From positions 5,270,001 to 5,334,000 of the forward strand of contig OY292275.1 of assembly GCA_958496175.1 (NCBI GenBank): 64,000 nt of DNA, in the 5' to 3' direction. Positions 12,068-24,719 of the stretch are shown in pieces (positions within the stretch are counted from its first letter, which is position 1; the number at the start of each line of letters is the position of its first letter). The notes below the pieces were generated by a model. The model saw only the letters and a program-made list of their open reading frames with translations, was not told the origin of the DNA and made no database searches. Source of the stretch: Sisyra terminalis (lineage: Eukaryota; Arthropoda; Insecta; Neuroptera; Sisyridae). A program made the position numbers and the translations under genes.

Positions 12068-12535
12068 AATAGATTATATCACCCTTTTTTGGATAATTTT
12101 CTATGTTTGGAAGCAAAAAATAAGTTTTTGGAAGATATATATTTAAGAAAATAAGATGTAGAAAGTAGAAAAATAGGAAAATATCTGTATTTTGGTCTTT
12201 TATTAAAGCTAGAACGACTACAACAGATATATTATTCCAAACAGGCAATACTAAAACCCTCTTTTTCTATAAATAATGGAGGTACAAGGTTTGAGTGGGC
12301 AATATACTTTAATGAAAAGTATTTTAAACTAAAAGTAGAATTTTTTAAACTATTAGTAATAGTACAGATTTATTTAAGCCCAGTTTCAACTTTACTATGA
12401 GTAAAGTACATAAAAATATTCCCTGAATCACGGAGATGAAATTTGGGAGGTACATATTAGGTATTGGAAATCTTTCGAACTATTAAATTAATGGATAATA
12501 ATATATGTCTTATGACATATACTTTTATATATTAT

Positions 12536-13490
12536 AGCTGATCCCCGCAACTTCGTCTGCGTAACGTAGGTGTAGATCATGTTTTGATTTCAAATTTGCC
12601 ATTTGGAGTGGTATATGAAATTTTTTATTTTTCTTATTTCTTTTACGAAAAACATAATCATACTTAAAAACATTATTTTGTCAACTTTAAAAAGACACAT
12701 TTAATAAACTGTTGTAAAGAATAAAATTGTTCTATGTAATAATCAATTAATTTTCAAAAAATATTTATAAATATCTAAAAAGAGTATGTCTATTGCGTAT
12801 AGCTACGATAGGTATGGTATACCTACCGTAGACCAAATAATCTGTAAATCAATCAGCATCCATACATAAATAAAAAATATCGCCAAGTTCAATAAAGTTG
12901 GTCTTAATTATAAGTAAAATGGGGTGACCATGCGACATTTTTCAAATAACTTACATTTTTAAACTTATGATATCTTTCGAATGGAATGTTCAAATTGAAT
13001 AATTAAAAAAGTTATATAATGGTATTGAAGCAAACTTAAATATGAAGTCATTTATTTTGATAAGGATTAACCCCAAAGTATAAATAAAAGAGCTTTTATA
13101 GCGGTGGCATTTATATATATTTTTAAAATGAAAAAAAACTTATTGTGACATAACTATAATAGTTAGACATATGCTGTCGTACTATTTTTTGTAGATAATG
13201 GTATGTTCTGCAAAATCGTACTACATTATTTTGTTCTATAACCAATAGTTTTCGCAGCGCACGCGATAAAAGAATGTTTTTTGGTAATTTTTTCAGACCT
13301 TTGGTTACATTATTGGAATTTTTGTATGGATCCTTAACTTTTTTGAAAATTTAGTATAGCTTATGTTCACCGGAAATAGTGTAGCTTCCCAACAGTGAAA
13401 GAATTTTTCAAATCGGTCAAGTAGTTTTGGAGCCTATTCAAAGCAAACGAACAATCAAATCTTTCCTCTTTATAATAATAGATAGATGAC
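12536..13490 (+). repeat. Dispersed repeat, copy A (about 955 bp)
   Basis: It runs from AGCTGATCCCCGCAACTTCG to CTTTCCTCTTTATAATAATA plus GATAGATG. It is nearly identical to 52711-53610, and its 3' third recurs at 40030-40335 and, inverted, at 57550-57856. The AATCAAATCTTTCCTCTTTA end with a short ATAGATAG tail resembles non-LTR retrotransposon 3' ends in insects, but no reverse transcriptase is present. Inverted flanks (TTAATGGATAATAATATATG at left, its complement at about 13510) suggest it landed in an older palindrome. Confidence 0.75.
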
Positions 13491-13559
13491 TTATAAGTCA
13501 TAAAACATATATTATTATCCATTAATTAATTAATTGTGACTCGGAAATAAATCAAATAT

Positions 13560-16480
13560 TTATCAATGTTAAATTTCCGAACTAATTTTGAAAGATTTTA
13601 AGGTTTTTCGTTGCCAATTTAAATTTCTATCAGCCGAATACTCCTTTAATTAAGAGGAAAGAATTCAAAAATAGCGATGTTGAAAATAAATTGCCACATT
13701 TTCAAGTTACGAAACATCAAAATATTGATTAAATATTAATAAATAATTTGAAACGTTTATTGGTTCTTTTAAAATAGCTTTGGATATGAATTTCTGTCGC
13801 AATTTGCCTCAAACATTAAGAAACGCTCACCAATGGGACTTGCCAGAAATTTCCGGAATGCAAATTTCGCAGATGTTGATAAATAGTTCCAAGAATTTAA
13901 ATTTATCGGCGAAAAACATGAAAATATTATTTAAAATCTGCTGTAGCAATTAAAAATCGTTTGGTACAAGGTACAAAAGATGGAAATAGACAAAAAAAAT
14001 CATATTGGATTATTATGAGATATTTGCATTTGGTTCCGAAAGATATTTATAAAACATTTTATGCAACGCGGATTGCATTTCAGTGGCGATAAAATGCTTT
14101 TATTGGGTGTATATTACTGAGATGATAAATTGAATCTTCATTTTCTGCTGAAAATTGGCCGAATTTTGTTACGTAATGATTTTTGGGATCGCTGATCTTG
14201 AATATATGATTTTTTAAGTTCCTAGAGGCATCTGGAGATCCAGAATCTAATTTCCTGGAGATTTCGACAAATTTAACGCAAAAACATATTTTTGAGAAAG
14301 TTTAGGGGCCATAAAATTTACAATAATGCTTTTAAAGACATTTAAAATGTTCAAAATATCCATAGGAAGTCGAATCAAGTTAATAAAGTCATTTTAAATG
14401 CAATGATTTCAAAGTGCCTTCTGTTAACAGAGTGACGATTCTGACGAAGGATTATGATTTAATCTTCAGATTTATTTTTAAATTTTTCATTAAAATAGAT
14501 AAAAAATTTATATCTCTTCTAAAGAGTAATGTCTTTACAGGGGACTAGACATATTTCCTTTTTCCTACATCAATAAAAATAATAAATTCATTATCAGATT
14601 ACTTAACAACGTTACTTAATATGATACGAAACCTAATACCTACATTGTATACAAAACAATTAAAAAAGTATCATTTTAAATATCTTAAAAAGTAGTATTC
14701 AAGTTCCTTTTTTTAAGAGTAGTTAGGTAGATACCCAAAGTAACTTCAGATACTATTTTATAAAGTAATTTATATATTATACTTTCCCAAAGTATCTTTG
14801 ACATCTCCGTTTATAAATAAACTAAAATAGAAGCAAATTTCAATGAATCTTTAAAGTATAAAGAGTATATTAATTCGGAAAAAATATTTACTTAAATACC
14901 AGTGAATTTCAAAGGTATTAATGAAAAAGTATATTGATTAATGCTTAAAGTTTATCCTTATTAAAATCTATTTCAAATTTTACAGCTCCTCTAACGAAAT
15001 AACAATTTTTTTAAGTTTAATAAAAGAAATACAAGAAATGGCATTGAAAATCAAAAAGACAATAATGAAAACCACCAAAAATGTTATTTTTCTCAAAACT
15101 TTCTATAAATATATATCAAACCAAACTAAACCTTGGCAATCCACCTAAAAGATTATCTCGCCTTCGGATATTATTGTGTGGTGAGTTAATTTTCCAAACG
15201 AACGACTGAATTTTCAAATATTTTCTCCTTTAATGCATTCGCTTCAATGGCATGAAATGCGATTGATTTTCAATGGCAAACGAAACCCAAAATGTGTTGT
15301 TTCTGTGCCCAGCTACCATCGAAATCTAAAACTAAAATCGAAGGAACAACTTGCCTGTAAAATTTAACATAAATAATTTAATAGAAACTCGCCCAAGGCT
15401 TTGATGTTCCCAAAACAATTATGCCAAACGGACAAAAAACTTCTTCTATATTATAACAGAAATCTTATGGGATTTGAACCTTTGAAAGTATTAGTTTTGT
15501 TGAAAATACCTTGAAAATTTAATCAACTAAAAATAAGTGTTGTATACCAACACTCTTTTCTAGGCAATAAAATTTTATATTAATTAATTTTTCAACAAAA
15601 TCTTTTTTCAAAGTCTTGCACAACATGTTGGCTTTGTGCCCAGGCCAAGAAAAAAGAAATAATAACCATTGTAATATTCTCGTATACCTCAGCAATTTAA
15701 TTGCCTTTTTTATTCGCTATTTCCTGAAGCCAAAACACGAAAATGTTCAGGAAAAATGGATGCTAATACATGTGAAATGAGACGTTTTCAGCAATTGTTA
15801 AAATGGACAAGATATCAATCTTATTTTTCAGCTTTTCAGGCCGTTAGAACAATTAATTAAATTCACCTGATTCGAGTTTGGGGAAATTATTTTTGGAACA
15901 ATTGGGCCAGATTCAACGATTTTGTGTCACATTTTCTGTATTGTGTTAATTCGTTACAGTCATATTGAATGAATAATTCGATGCAGGAGATTAAAATATT
16001 TAAATTTGTATCTTTTACAATCATTTTGTCATTTTAAATTTCAAAGTAGAAATTAAATTTGAACCTCTTTTGCTATTCAAAATATCCTCTCATTGGAAAT
16101 GAATTTCAACAATTGGAGACCCAAAAAACCAGACTTGGAACCATTGAGATGTAAACTAGGAAAAACGTGGTTCATAAACCAAAAGTTAATTTTAAATTAT
16201 CATTTTCTCTCAATTTGCTGATTGGTTGTACATTTTTCATATCATATTTGCACAAAAAATATTATTTTCTCTCTCAATTGGCAAAATATGCAGTAGAGGT
16301 GATTAGTTCTAAAAGTACAGAATCCGGCTGCAAAATTAGTATATGAATAATGTAGATAATCAAAATTGCTTGTCAGTACTATTGATTAAAATATTATTGA
16401 TTGACTTTTAAAGAGAAACATTTTGCTAACATTTTATGGAAATAAAACCTACAACACTTCCTTCACAACAATATATTTAA
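13560..16480. other. No gene or element recognised
   Basis: This is 2.9 kb of AT-rich intergenic DNA. I looked on both strands for conserved coding motifs, inverted termini and tandem repeats and saw none that I can support. Confidence 0.4.
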
Positions 16481-16489
16481 AAGATTTTA

Positions 16490-16990
16490 AAAGTCACAGT
16501 TGCTGCTGATTGTTTAGCCGCAACCTCTACAGGAAGAAAATATCAAATTAAAACGATTAAAATCTTCTCAGACAATCAAGTTGCAATTAAAACGATCAAA
16601 TTTCACCGGGTGAACTCCAAATAAGTCCAGGAATGTAAAATATTCATTACCTAATTGGCGACATTTAGCAAAGTAGTACTAGTATGGATACCAGAACATT
16701 TTGGGATCCAAGATAATAAGGAGGTGGATGATTTAGCCAAAGTAGGATCAAATACGAATCCAAAACCAACTATAGGTGAGCCAATGTGCATTACACTAAA
16801 TCGACTAGTTAAATGAACTTAAAATATGCAAATAAAATCCTGGAATAACATTCCAGGAGATCAACTCTTAAAGGTTACGATAAAAGAACTTTTGGGGGGA
16901 AATCAGAATACTGGTAAAACTATTAATAGGACACTGCAGTTTCAGAAAGTATCTCCTAACTATAGAGATAGGTACAGAACAAAGTTAATG
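16490..16990 (+). pseudogene. Non-LTR retrotransposon RNase H domain remnant
   Basis: The plus strand reads IFSDNQVAIKTIKFHRVNSK, then, after a stop, VLVWIPEHFGIQDNKEVDDL and AKVGSNTNPKPTIGEPMC. This matches the RNase H domain of I/R1-type LINEs: SDSQAALKAL, then WVPGH.GI.GNE.AD.LA..G. The catalytic aspartates of SDN and VDDL are visible, whereas the usual His of PGH.G is still present as PEHFG. In-frame stops (after NSK, and after RLVK) show decay. A smaller scrap with EEVDGLAKEGSNLT lies at 19165-19213. Confidence 0.75.
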
Positions 16991-17579
16991 CTTGGTTCAT
17001 AAATGATTTAAATGGTTCCGTAGATTATAAATAAATAATTTCTTGTTTTTAAAGTAAAAAAATGAAGAAAAATCTTATAGTCAAACTACTTGGTTGATAT
17101 GCCATCATTGGACAACAAATTGCATAACGTCGTCTTAAAGTGTAAAGCTGTTATCTACACTTTTTGCCTAAAATATAAAAAAAAAAACTTTATATACAAC
17201 AATAAAGAATTAAATCGATATCAAAATATAAAATATGTTTTTTTAACAAAATGTAAACTTGCTATCTGAAATCATTTGAAATCTTAAAGTAAAAAGCTGT
17301 TATCTTGTGATCTTTCTATGTATTTTGATATTTAAATTATTGAAACAGTGATATTTGTAACAAAGATAGAATTAAAATAATCAAAAGTAAGTATGAACTA
17401 ATATTGAAAGGATTTATTTTTATGAAAAGAGCTTAAATAAAATCGACAATGTCAATTTTGATTCTGTCTATTGCAACAATAGTTGTGTATTTCTAATGAA
17501 ATATTTAAATAAGTTATTATACTGATCAGTACATCAGTAAACATATCTTTACAACAAATTCTTCTTCAATATTCCACGA

Positions 17580-18303
17580 TGAAGAAGTACAAACTTGAAG
17601 CTTGGTTCTATACGACAAAGATACATATCAGAATATCAGAATAACGATATATCAGAAGAACTACCAACAAAGTCTACAAATCGAAGAATAGTAAGGAAAT
17701 TTGAGGGGTTTACGATAAAAAAAGAACTTAGGGAACAAGGGAAGACGTATTATGGACGGAAGAAAGAAGATGGAGCCTGGAACTATGAAAATTTACAGCA
17801 ACCCTGTGTTATGAAATTCAAGTGCAAATTTAAGACACAAAATACAAAATTTCTTCAATGCACTTTTGTTAATGAAGAAATACAATAAAAGATTTTTCAA
17901 GATTTTTGGAAGCTCATATGAGGGCCAAAATTTTTTTTTTCATAATTTGGTAATCTGTTTACCAATTAAAAGAAAAACTACACCGCAAAATGAATCAAGA
18001 AGGGCTCAAAGTCAATATTACTATTTAAAAGTTGATAATTCACTGATAAGAGTATGCAGGTCTATGTTTGTAAATACCATAGGAATCGGTCGATGGACCA
18101 CTCTCAATTGGAAAGCCTTGAAGTTTGGAAAAAAATTAACCAAAACCTTAGTTGTTCAAAGCATTTTGAAAAAAAATAGTAAAGAGCTTTATGGATTCTT
18201 CGATTCCTTATCGATGATAGAATTTCACCATTGCCGTGCAATAATCATCAAAAAATATTTATTACCGGGATGTTCTTTTAAACAAAGACTAAATACAATT
18301 TAA
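17580..18303 (+). pseudogene. Broken repeat-borne insect protein gene (family without known function)
   Basis: Two overlapping plus-strand frames together give one protein. The first (to 17888) ends near CVMKFKCKFKTQNTKFLQCT. The second contains QSQYYYLKVDNSLIRVCRSM, FVNTIGIGR, then FFDSLSMIEFHHCRAIIIKK and YLLPGCSFKQRL. The order C..KC, R..Y.Y....  IRVC..MF..T.GI, FLDS.P....HYCR, YL.P matches an uncharacterised protein family that I recall as present in many copies in arthropod genomes and associated with repeats. A frameshift near 17925, a stop at 17886-17888 and the missing C-terminal half make this copy dead. Function unknown. Confidence 0.55.
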
Positions 18304-18350
18304 ATTATTTTTTTATTAATGTTTTATATGATTGTTATTATGTAATTTTT

Positions 18351-18574
18351 AGCTCATGTCCCTTTTAAAACCATTAAATCTAGCAACATTTCATTCTCCA
18401 CTTTATTTTTAATTTAATTCGCGAATAAACCGGCTTTTAATGAAAATTTAGACTCAAAAGAAAAAAAATTATACCACAGTACAATTGAATTAACAAAAAA
18501 ATCGCTAATAGAATAAAAAACAAAGTTAAAAATCACTGTTGCCAGATTTGATGGTTATACAAGGGATATGAGCT
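18351..18574. mobile_element. MITE of the GGCAACGTTGCATTTT-core family, variant ends (224 bp)
   Basis: The ends are AGCTCATGTCCCTT and AAGGGATATGAGCT. The core (TTTAATTTAATTCGCGAATA, AATGAAAATTTAGACTC, AATTAACAAAAAAATCGC) is shared with the 5218, 11836 and 35249 copies. The termini differ from GGCTCAAGTGTAC beyond the first bases, so it is a subfamily. The target duplication is unclear within T-rich flanks. Confidence 0.65.
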
Positions 18575-19269
18575 TTTTTTAACTAAATTTAGTGCTTAAA
18601 CTAGACTTGAGATATTTGTTTTCTTAATTTTACTAGGACGAAAATTTGCTATGCACATTTCAGTATTAACTATTTTCGTAAAAAAAAACTCGGCTTATAT
18701 ATTAAAAAAATAATTAATAGAAGGTTTAACTAAATATTTGAAAATGATAATCAGTCTATTAAGACCAGGACCATTCAATCATCAAACGGTATTTTAATTT
18801 ATTCGATTAAAATTATTTTCAAATTATTATTGTCCCCTGCATAATTTAGTCTGATATAGACAGCAGATTTACACTCTAAGCCAATGTTAACCATTATTGC
18901 ATTTATTCCTATAAGAAGAAGTTCATAATTAGTGGGATAAAAACAAAGAAAAGTTACACAAATTTTTCTTGTATAAAGTTAAATTTTTTAGGAAAGAAAT
19001 TCCCAAAAAATACAGTTAGGTATCATGATTCAAAATCAATGATTTATTAAACATTGTACTGCAGAATTGTATTTGCATTTGTAATAACTTCAAAAAAAGT
19101 TTTTTTTTTAATTTTATTTCAATTAAAACAATTAAAAATGTCCGGATAAAATCCTCTATCTTGAAAAATGAGGAGGTGGATGGATTAGCAAAAGAAGGAT
19201 CAAATTTGACATTCATAGATTAATAGATAAAATAAATATTTATAAACACACATTTTTCTTTGCAAGTCA

Positions 19270-20140
19270 TCGATTTTTCCCTAAAAAAGATTAACTAAAC
19301 TATTGACTAGACTAATTAGACTATTGAGAGCTAATTTTTAACTAAGGCCTGCGATTAATTCAGTGCAACGACCCAAAAGTTACCAAATGAAAATTGCTAC
19401 CAGAACTTAATGCATTTCTACATTTTTTTTTTTAATTTGAATTCGCTAAAAAAGATGAACTAAACTATTGAGACTATTTATTAGACTAACTAGATTATTG
19501 AGATAGCTAATTTAAGCTCAAATTTTTATTTAAGTCCTACAACTAATTCAGTACATCGACCCAAAAATTACCAAAGGAAAATTACTACCAGAACTTAATG
19601 CATTTCTACATGTTTTTTTTTTTAAAATTTGACTCAAATATTATGTTAAGAAAAATCGTAAACTTGAAAACTTTTTATTGAGCTAAAACTTTATCAATGA
19701 TTTCAAGGAAAATAGTAAAAGAAAGATCAAATTTGACATTTATAGATTTATGGAATAAATACATATTTTAAAAAAACACATTTTTTTAGTATTGCACCGA
19801 TTTTTCGCTAAAAGTTTTTTTTTTTTTTTAAAAAAAATAGCAATCAGTTAGTGCAGACTTTGGGCTAATGTGGACTAAAAGTTGAACTTAACTATTGAGA
19901 CTATTTATTAGACTAACTAGACTATTGAGATAGCTAATTTAAGCTCAAATTTTTATTTAAGCCCTACAACTAATTCAGTACATCGACCCAAAAATTACCA
20001 AAGAAAAATTACTACCAGAAATTAATGCATTTCTACATCTTTTTTTTTAAAATTTGACTCAAATATTATGTTAAGAATAATCGTAAACTTGAAAACTTTT
20101 AATGGAGCTGAAACTTTATCAATGATTTCAAGGAAAAATA
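19270..20140. repeat. Local tandem triplication (one short and two long units)
   Basis: Units beginning near 19285, 19448 and 19870 share AACTAAACTATTGA, TTAGACTAACTAGA, AATTCAGTACATCGACCCAA and CTTAATGCATTTCTACAT. Units 2 and 3 are about 424 bp apart and extend further, sharing CTCAAATATTATGTTAAGAA and TTTATCAATGATTTCAAGGA. Runs of T separate the units. There is no coding content. Confidence 0.75.
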
Positions 20141-20149
20141 AGCAGCAAT

Positions 20150-21530
20150 AATAAGAAAAGTGGATTTTAATGTGGTCATTCTTGACACTCTTATGACATT
20201 AGAGCTCATATTATCATGAGCCAAATAATGAGCGCAAATCTATTTATAATCGAAATTAAGTGTGTAAAACTTGAAAACAATACTTACAATTATATAAAAA
20301 AAAAACAACTGTTTAACTTAAAATATTTAGTCAACCATACACTTAGTATTCACTTGGTGCAATATGCGTTGCATTTAGTTGTTATCATTTTGATAGGGAA
20401 TGCAAGGAAATGGAAAACGTAACAACCGCAAATTTCCTCGATTCTCAAATTTCAATCGAACTATATCCGATGACGTCTTGTTATTTGATTATATTGATGA
20501 GAAATGCGTGGCACGTGGATTGTTTTACCGAAGAAATTTGCGACATTTCTTCGTCGAAGATATAATATTAGATATATAAATGAGAAACACGAGATTGAGT
20601 AAAAGAAAACGGGTTCCAATTGGCTTTATTTGGACGAGATTTTCTCTACGATATCGTTGTATTGCTGGCTATATGTGCAACTAATTGATGCTGTGTCGAA
20701 TGGTTTGGTCTTTAATATTCAATTTTTCATGTTGAGCAACAGCCTTGTTCCAATCTTCATGTCGTATCTCATTAAAACGAATTTGTCAGAGTAGGAATGG
20801 ATTTATGAAATTTATGTAAATTATTTTATGATTTTTTTCTTAATTGCCCACATATTTTGATGGTATGTATTGGTTGCATTGTAATTTTGAGTGTTTTGAA
20901 CGAAAAAAAAACGTGTGGAAAGAGACAAAGAGGAGAAGAAAATTGTTTAATGGAGGTAATAATGAATCATTGTTGAAACAGGTGGGTCAGAAACTCAGGG
21001 ACTTTGTTGACAGTCGTGAATGGATTGAGACAATCTCTTTAATAAAATAATGAGTTCATTATTACGGTCCTGGTAATTCTAAATTTGACTAGTGAATCTG
21101 CTACACTTGCAATTGATTTCATCTCAAAAAAAACCAGCATCTTTTACATCTTCTGTAACATATTTGACAACGAATTAAACATTTAATGGCTTGAACAAAA
21201 AGAAAAATTAAAGTTGTTATTATATATCCAATTAAAAATATATCGCTTAAAATTTATTGGGTTTTCATTTGGAAACTCTACAAATTTCCAAAAAAACCGA
21301 AAAAGATTTCATAAACTTTATATTTATAACTATAAATCAATTTCTACTAATAAAATACGAATTTTTCCAAAGGCTAGAATCTAGAGTATAATTCAAAACT
21401 TTGTGTAAATACTTATATTAAATTTGAAAGCTAATTTTTGAGAATAATCAATAACTATTCTCAGAAATATAAATACAATTCATAAAATCCCTTCTTTTTT
21501 CAAGCTATGGTTTCTGTAGGTTGTACAAAA
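20150..21530. other. No gene or element recognised
   Basis: This is AT-rich DNA. Short open frames at 20216 and 20844 show no domain and no splice context and are probably chance. Confidence 0.4.
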
Positions 21531-21534
21531 ATAT

Positions 21535-21878
21535 TAATAGTTAATAATATTCCTGGGAACTTGGATTTAAATAATAAGATGTTATTTTTCGAATTATCTC
21601 AACGTTTCGTTGGTATTTATTTCCAACTTCTTCAGAAGAATTTTTGATGTTAACATCCTCGTTGTAAATATTGGCTTTTTAACAAGATTACCGAGTGAGT
21701 ACTTTATTAAAATTATAGTTATCTTGATAAAAAGCCAGTATTTACAACGAGGATGTTAACATCAAAAATTCTCCTGAAGAAGTTGGAAATAAATACCAAC
21801 GAAACGTTGAGATAATTTGAAAAATAATGTCTTATTATTTAAATCCAAGTGCCCAAGAACATTATTAACTATTTACCA
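21535..21878. repeat. Palindromic foldback element (about 344 bp)
   Basis: The left arm 21541-21690 and the right arm about 21725-21875 are inverted copies. For example ACATCCTCGTTGTAAATA at 21653 pairs with TATTTACAACGAGGATGT at 21739. The outer ends are TTAATAATATTCCTGGGAAC and CCAAGAACATTATTAA. The arms carry CTGAAGAAGTTGGAAATAAA then TACCAACGAAACGTTGAG, a hairpin-like string resembling those common near Penelope-type elements. No protein is encoded. Confidence 0.75.
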
Positions 21879-21879
21879 C

Positions 21880-23685
21880 ATCATGGATGAGAGCAACCAG
21901 AAAAATATTAATTATATAAATCTGATGGGCAACAATTTAAGGATGTTATGGATGTATGTCAAAATGCTACCAGAAAACTAAAAATTTAAGGGAATATTTT
22001 CTATTTAATGTTAAAGCATCTCTGAAAATTTTAAAGCTATTCACTAAGTCATCAAAAAGCTATTGCAATTTAAAATATTAAGATTTTACACATAATCTTA
22101 TAGAAATTTGATAATCGAACAGACTAAATTTATTTTTATTAGCAAAAAAATGCTAGCAGGCATTTCAAACTTTCAAAATATGTAGTATAAACTTTAGGGA
22201 ACAAATTTTGCATAATTTAATTTGAATTCACAAATTTCAGATTTATTTTTGCAGACTAATACTTATAAAAGTTTGATAATTTTTTGATTAAAAATAAAAT
22301 AAAGCAGTGATTTTGCCTAATTTTTTCTCAACTGATTATAAACAAAATTAAGAAGAAATAAATAAGCTAAATTTCCTGATTTGACTTAATTTTTTCCAGA
22401 CCAAATGAAACTATTTGCTTTTCCAGAATTCCCTAACCATTGGACATCTTATTTTAAAGTGAAAATATTTCACCTTTAAAGACTGAGGATTGATGGATTA
22501 GTTATAAATATGTTGAATCTAATCTTTAAGGGATGATTTTTCTACGAATACCTTAACAAACTCGCATTAAAACGAAAGAAATAATATTCACAGAATGTGA
22601 AATAGATTTAATAACTCTTCAATGAGATTAATTCAGTGAATTTTCAAACAAATTACAAATGTGATATAATTTTATTCAAAACATTGGATTAAAGACAAAG
22701 AAATAAATAAAAATATATATAAAACAAATAATATTTAAGTGAGTGGGGACCGTCGCGGGATGGAATCCCCAACAGGTGACAAGTGAATCTGACTAAGGTT
22801 AGCTTCTACATATTAGCCAAACTGGAAAGCCAATTCGGCAATAAGTTAAAGACTTTAAAAAAAAAAAAAAAAAAAAAAAAAACATTGGCATTAAAATAAA
22901 TTCACATTTCTCTAATTTTAATTCGACTTTATCAAGCTTTTCAATGATATACAACGAAATTAGGTCGAATTTCAGTTCAATTTGACAAATTCTGATTATA
23001 TAATTCCGTGTTAACATTAATAATTATGTATTCAAATTTTCAACAAATACAAATAAAATTTATTGTCATCAATAAACAGATCAGTGTAACAATTTTTTGA
23101 GTAAATATTTGAACATTTTCCAAATGATTAAAGCTTTTTTACTTTAACAGGAAAATTATAATATGAATTCAATCATAAAATCAATATAATATTTGTGGTT
23201 AGTATTTAAGTGTTTATTTATATAGTTTATATTGTTGGGGAGTTGAGTCGTAAGTATCGAATTTTTCGTTGGCACTTTGATCTACTCGTCTGGTTTTCAT
23301 TGCCAATTATATGTCGTTGTCACTTGGTAGTGGATGACAATTCTATGTCGTTTGCAAGTTTACGTCAAAGCAATTTTTCTGGGTGTAATTAATCAAATTC
23401 AGTTGCATAAGATTTCAATGTCTCGTGTAGTAGTTTGAATGTTAATGGTCTTACAAAGTCACTAATTGGGAATTGAACGAATTCGTTAAATTTAGAATTA
23501 TCAAGGTGTTAGACTTTTAGACTTGAAACAATTTCAGAAAATAAAATGGACTTGAACTTTAAATAGGATATCATGACAACTGTTAGCAGAGGAACTTTGT
23601 TATTGGAAACTAATCGCTAGAATTTATAGTCAAATGATAAGAAATTAGGTTGGAGACGAAGAAAAGGAGATTTCTTGGGTAAATT
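21880..23685. other. No gene recognised; 26-base A run at 22857-22882
   Basis: This is AT-rich intergenic DNA. The only notable feature is an uninterrupted run of 26 A at 22857-22882, which could be a retroposon tail or slippage. Nothing coding can be supported. Confidence 0.45.
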
Positions 23686-23689
23686 TTCC

Positions 23690-24490
23690 AAAAATAACTT
23701 TTCCTAATTGGCAAAAAAACGGAGATATCCAATTTTCATGCACTCATCTTTTGAAATTAGTTTTTCACGATCAAGAGTGTTTGGCTTAGGGAAAACAAAT
23801 TACGATCTCTTGGTGCCAAGTCCAAACTAAAAGTTAAATGAATAAAAACCTTTCAGTCATACTTCTGGAATTTCTGCCAGGTTATCAAAGCTATATGAAG
23901 TTTAGGATTGTCCTATTGGACCACTATATAGTTACTTCTGTTAAATTTTGGCCTCTGATTGCCAATTGTTATTTACAGTTGGTTCAATTTTGGGGAAAAG
24001 AAGTCAAAAAGAAACTTTAGATTATAGGACAGCGATTTATAGCACAGGATAACCTTCCAGTTATGCCATAAACATAATCATATTTTAAGATCATTTATCT
24101 TTAATTGGTTACCATTTGAACCACTTTATCAAGCTTCAACTGTTAATATTTTTGATTGATATTTTTGTATGGGATTTATTTGTTAATGCTATTTATCATT
24201 TTTCTTAGAAAAAGTTTAATTTCATTACGTTTGATTAAGGGTTTGGAGGTGAAAATATCGTTCAGAAAAATTTTGCGCCAATGTTTAAAGCTCTCAAATA
24301 TTAAGCATTATGTTCAAGTTGGATTATGTAAATGATTTGAAATTTTTTCCAAGTCAATTTTAAATTCTTCGGTAACTCTACAACAGCATTCATATTTGTC
24401 TAATTTATTTATATCCAAGATTTAATCACTATTTCCGGCAGTAGGTCTTCCAAACCAAAATGCATCTTTAACACTGAAATTACCACAATA
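23690..24490 (-). pseudogene. mariner transposase pseudogene (copy near 24 kb)
   Basis: Read on the minus strand from 24490 downward, with many frameshifts and stops. The order is FSVKDAFWFGRPTAGNSD (linker after the first HTH), VTEEFKIDLEKISNHLHN (second HTH), PLIKRNEIKLFLRKM (compare SLLKRNEIEPFLKRM), then DNPKLHIALITWQKFQKYD (compare QDNARPHTS...), and SLDLAPRDRNLFSLSQ (compare YSPDLAPSDYHLFRSL). The order and spacing are those of a mariner D,D34D transposase. The second and third catalytic aspartates (DNPKLH; APRD) remain. Roughly 70% of the gene is represented. No intact terminal repeats were found. Confidence 0.75.
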
Positions 24491-24719
24491 GAATAAATGT
24501 ACCTAAACTTGCGTTTGATTGGTTGTTAAAGGTTTATAATTTAACACATCACTTATAATTTTAATCGCTTAACTTTAGTTTTTATCTTAATTGAATAGAG
24601 AAAAAGTTTCAAAGTTGTTTTTAGGTCATACCTATCTTTAACAGGTGTTTTTTTTACAATTGAATTAATCAATCACCAAAGCGGCAATGGAAAATTATAA
24701 GTATACATTTTTTTCATTC

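Noticed and set aside
20500..20560. TGACGTC (CRE-like) at about 20471 and nearby hairpin GAAGAAATTTGCGACATTTC
   Set aside because: Isolated short motifs without gene context; expected by chance over 64 kb.
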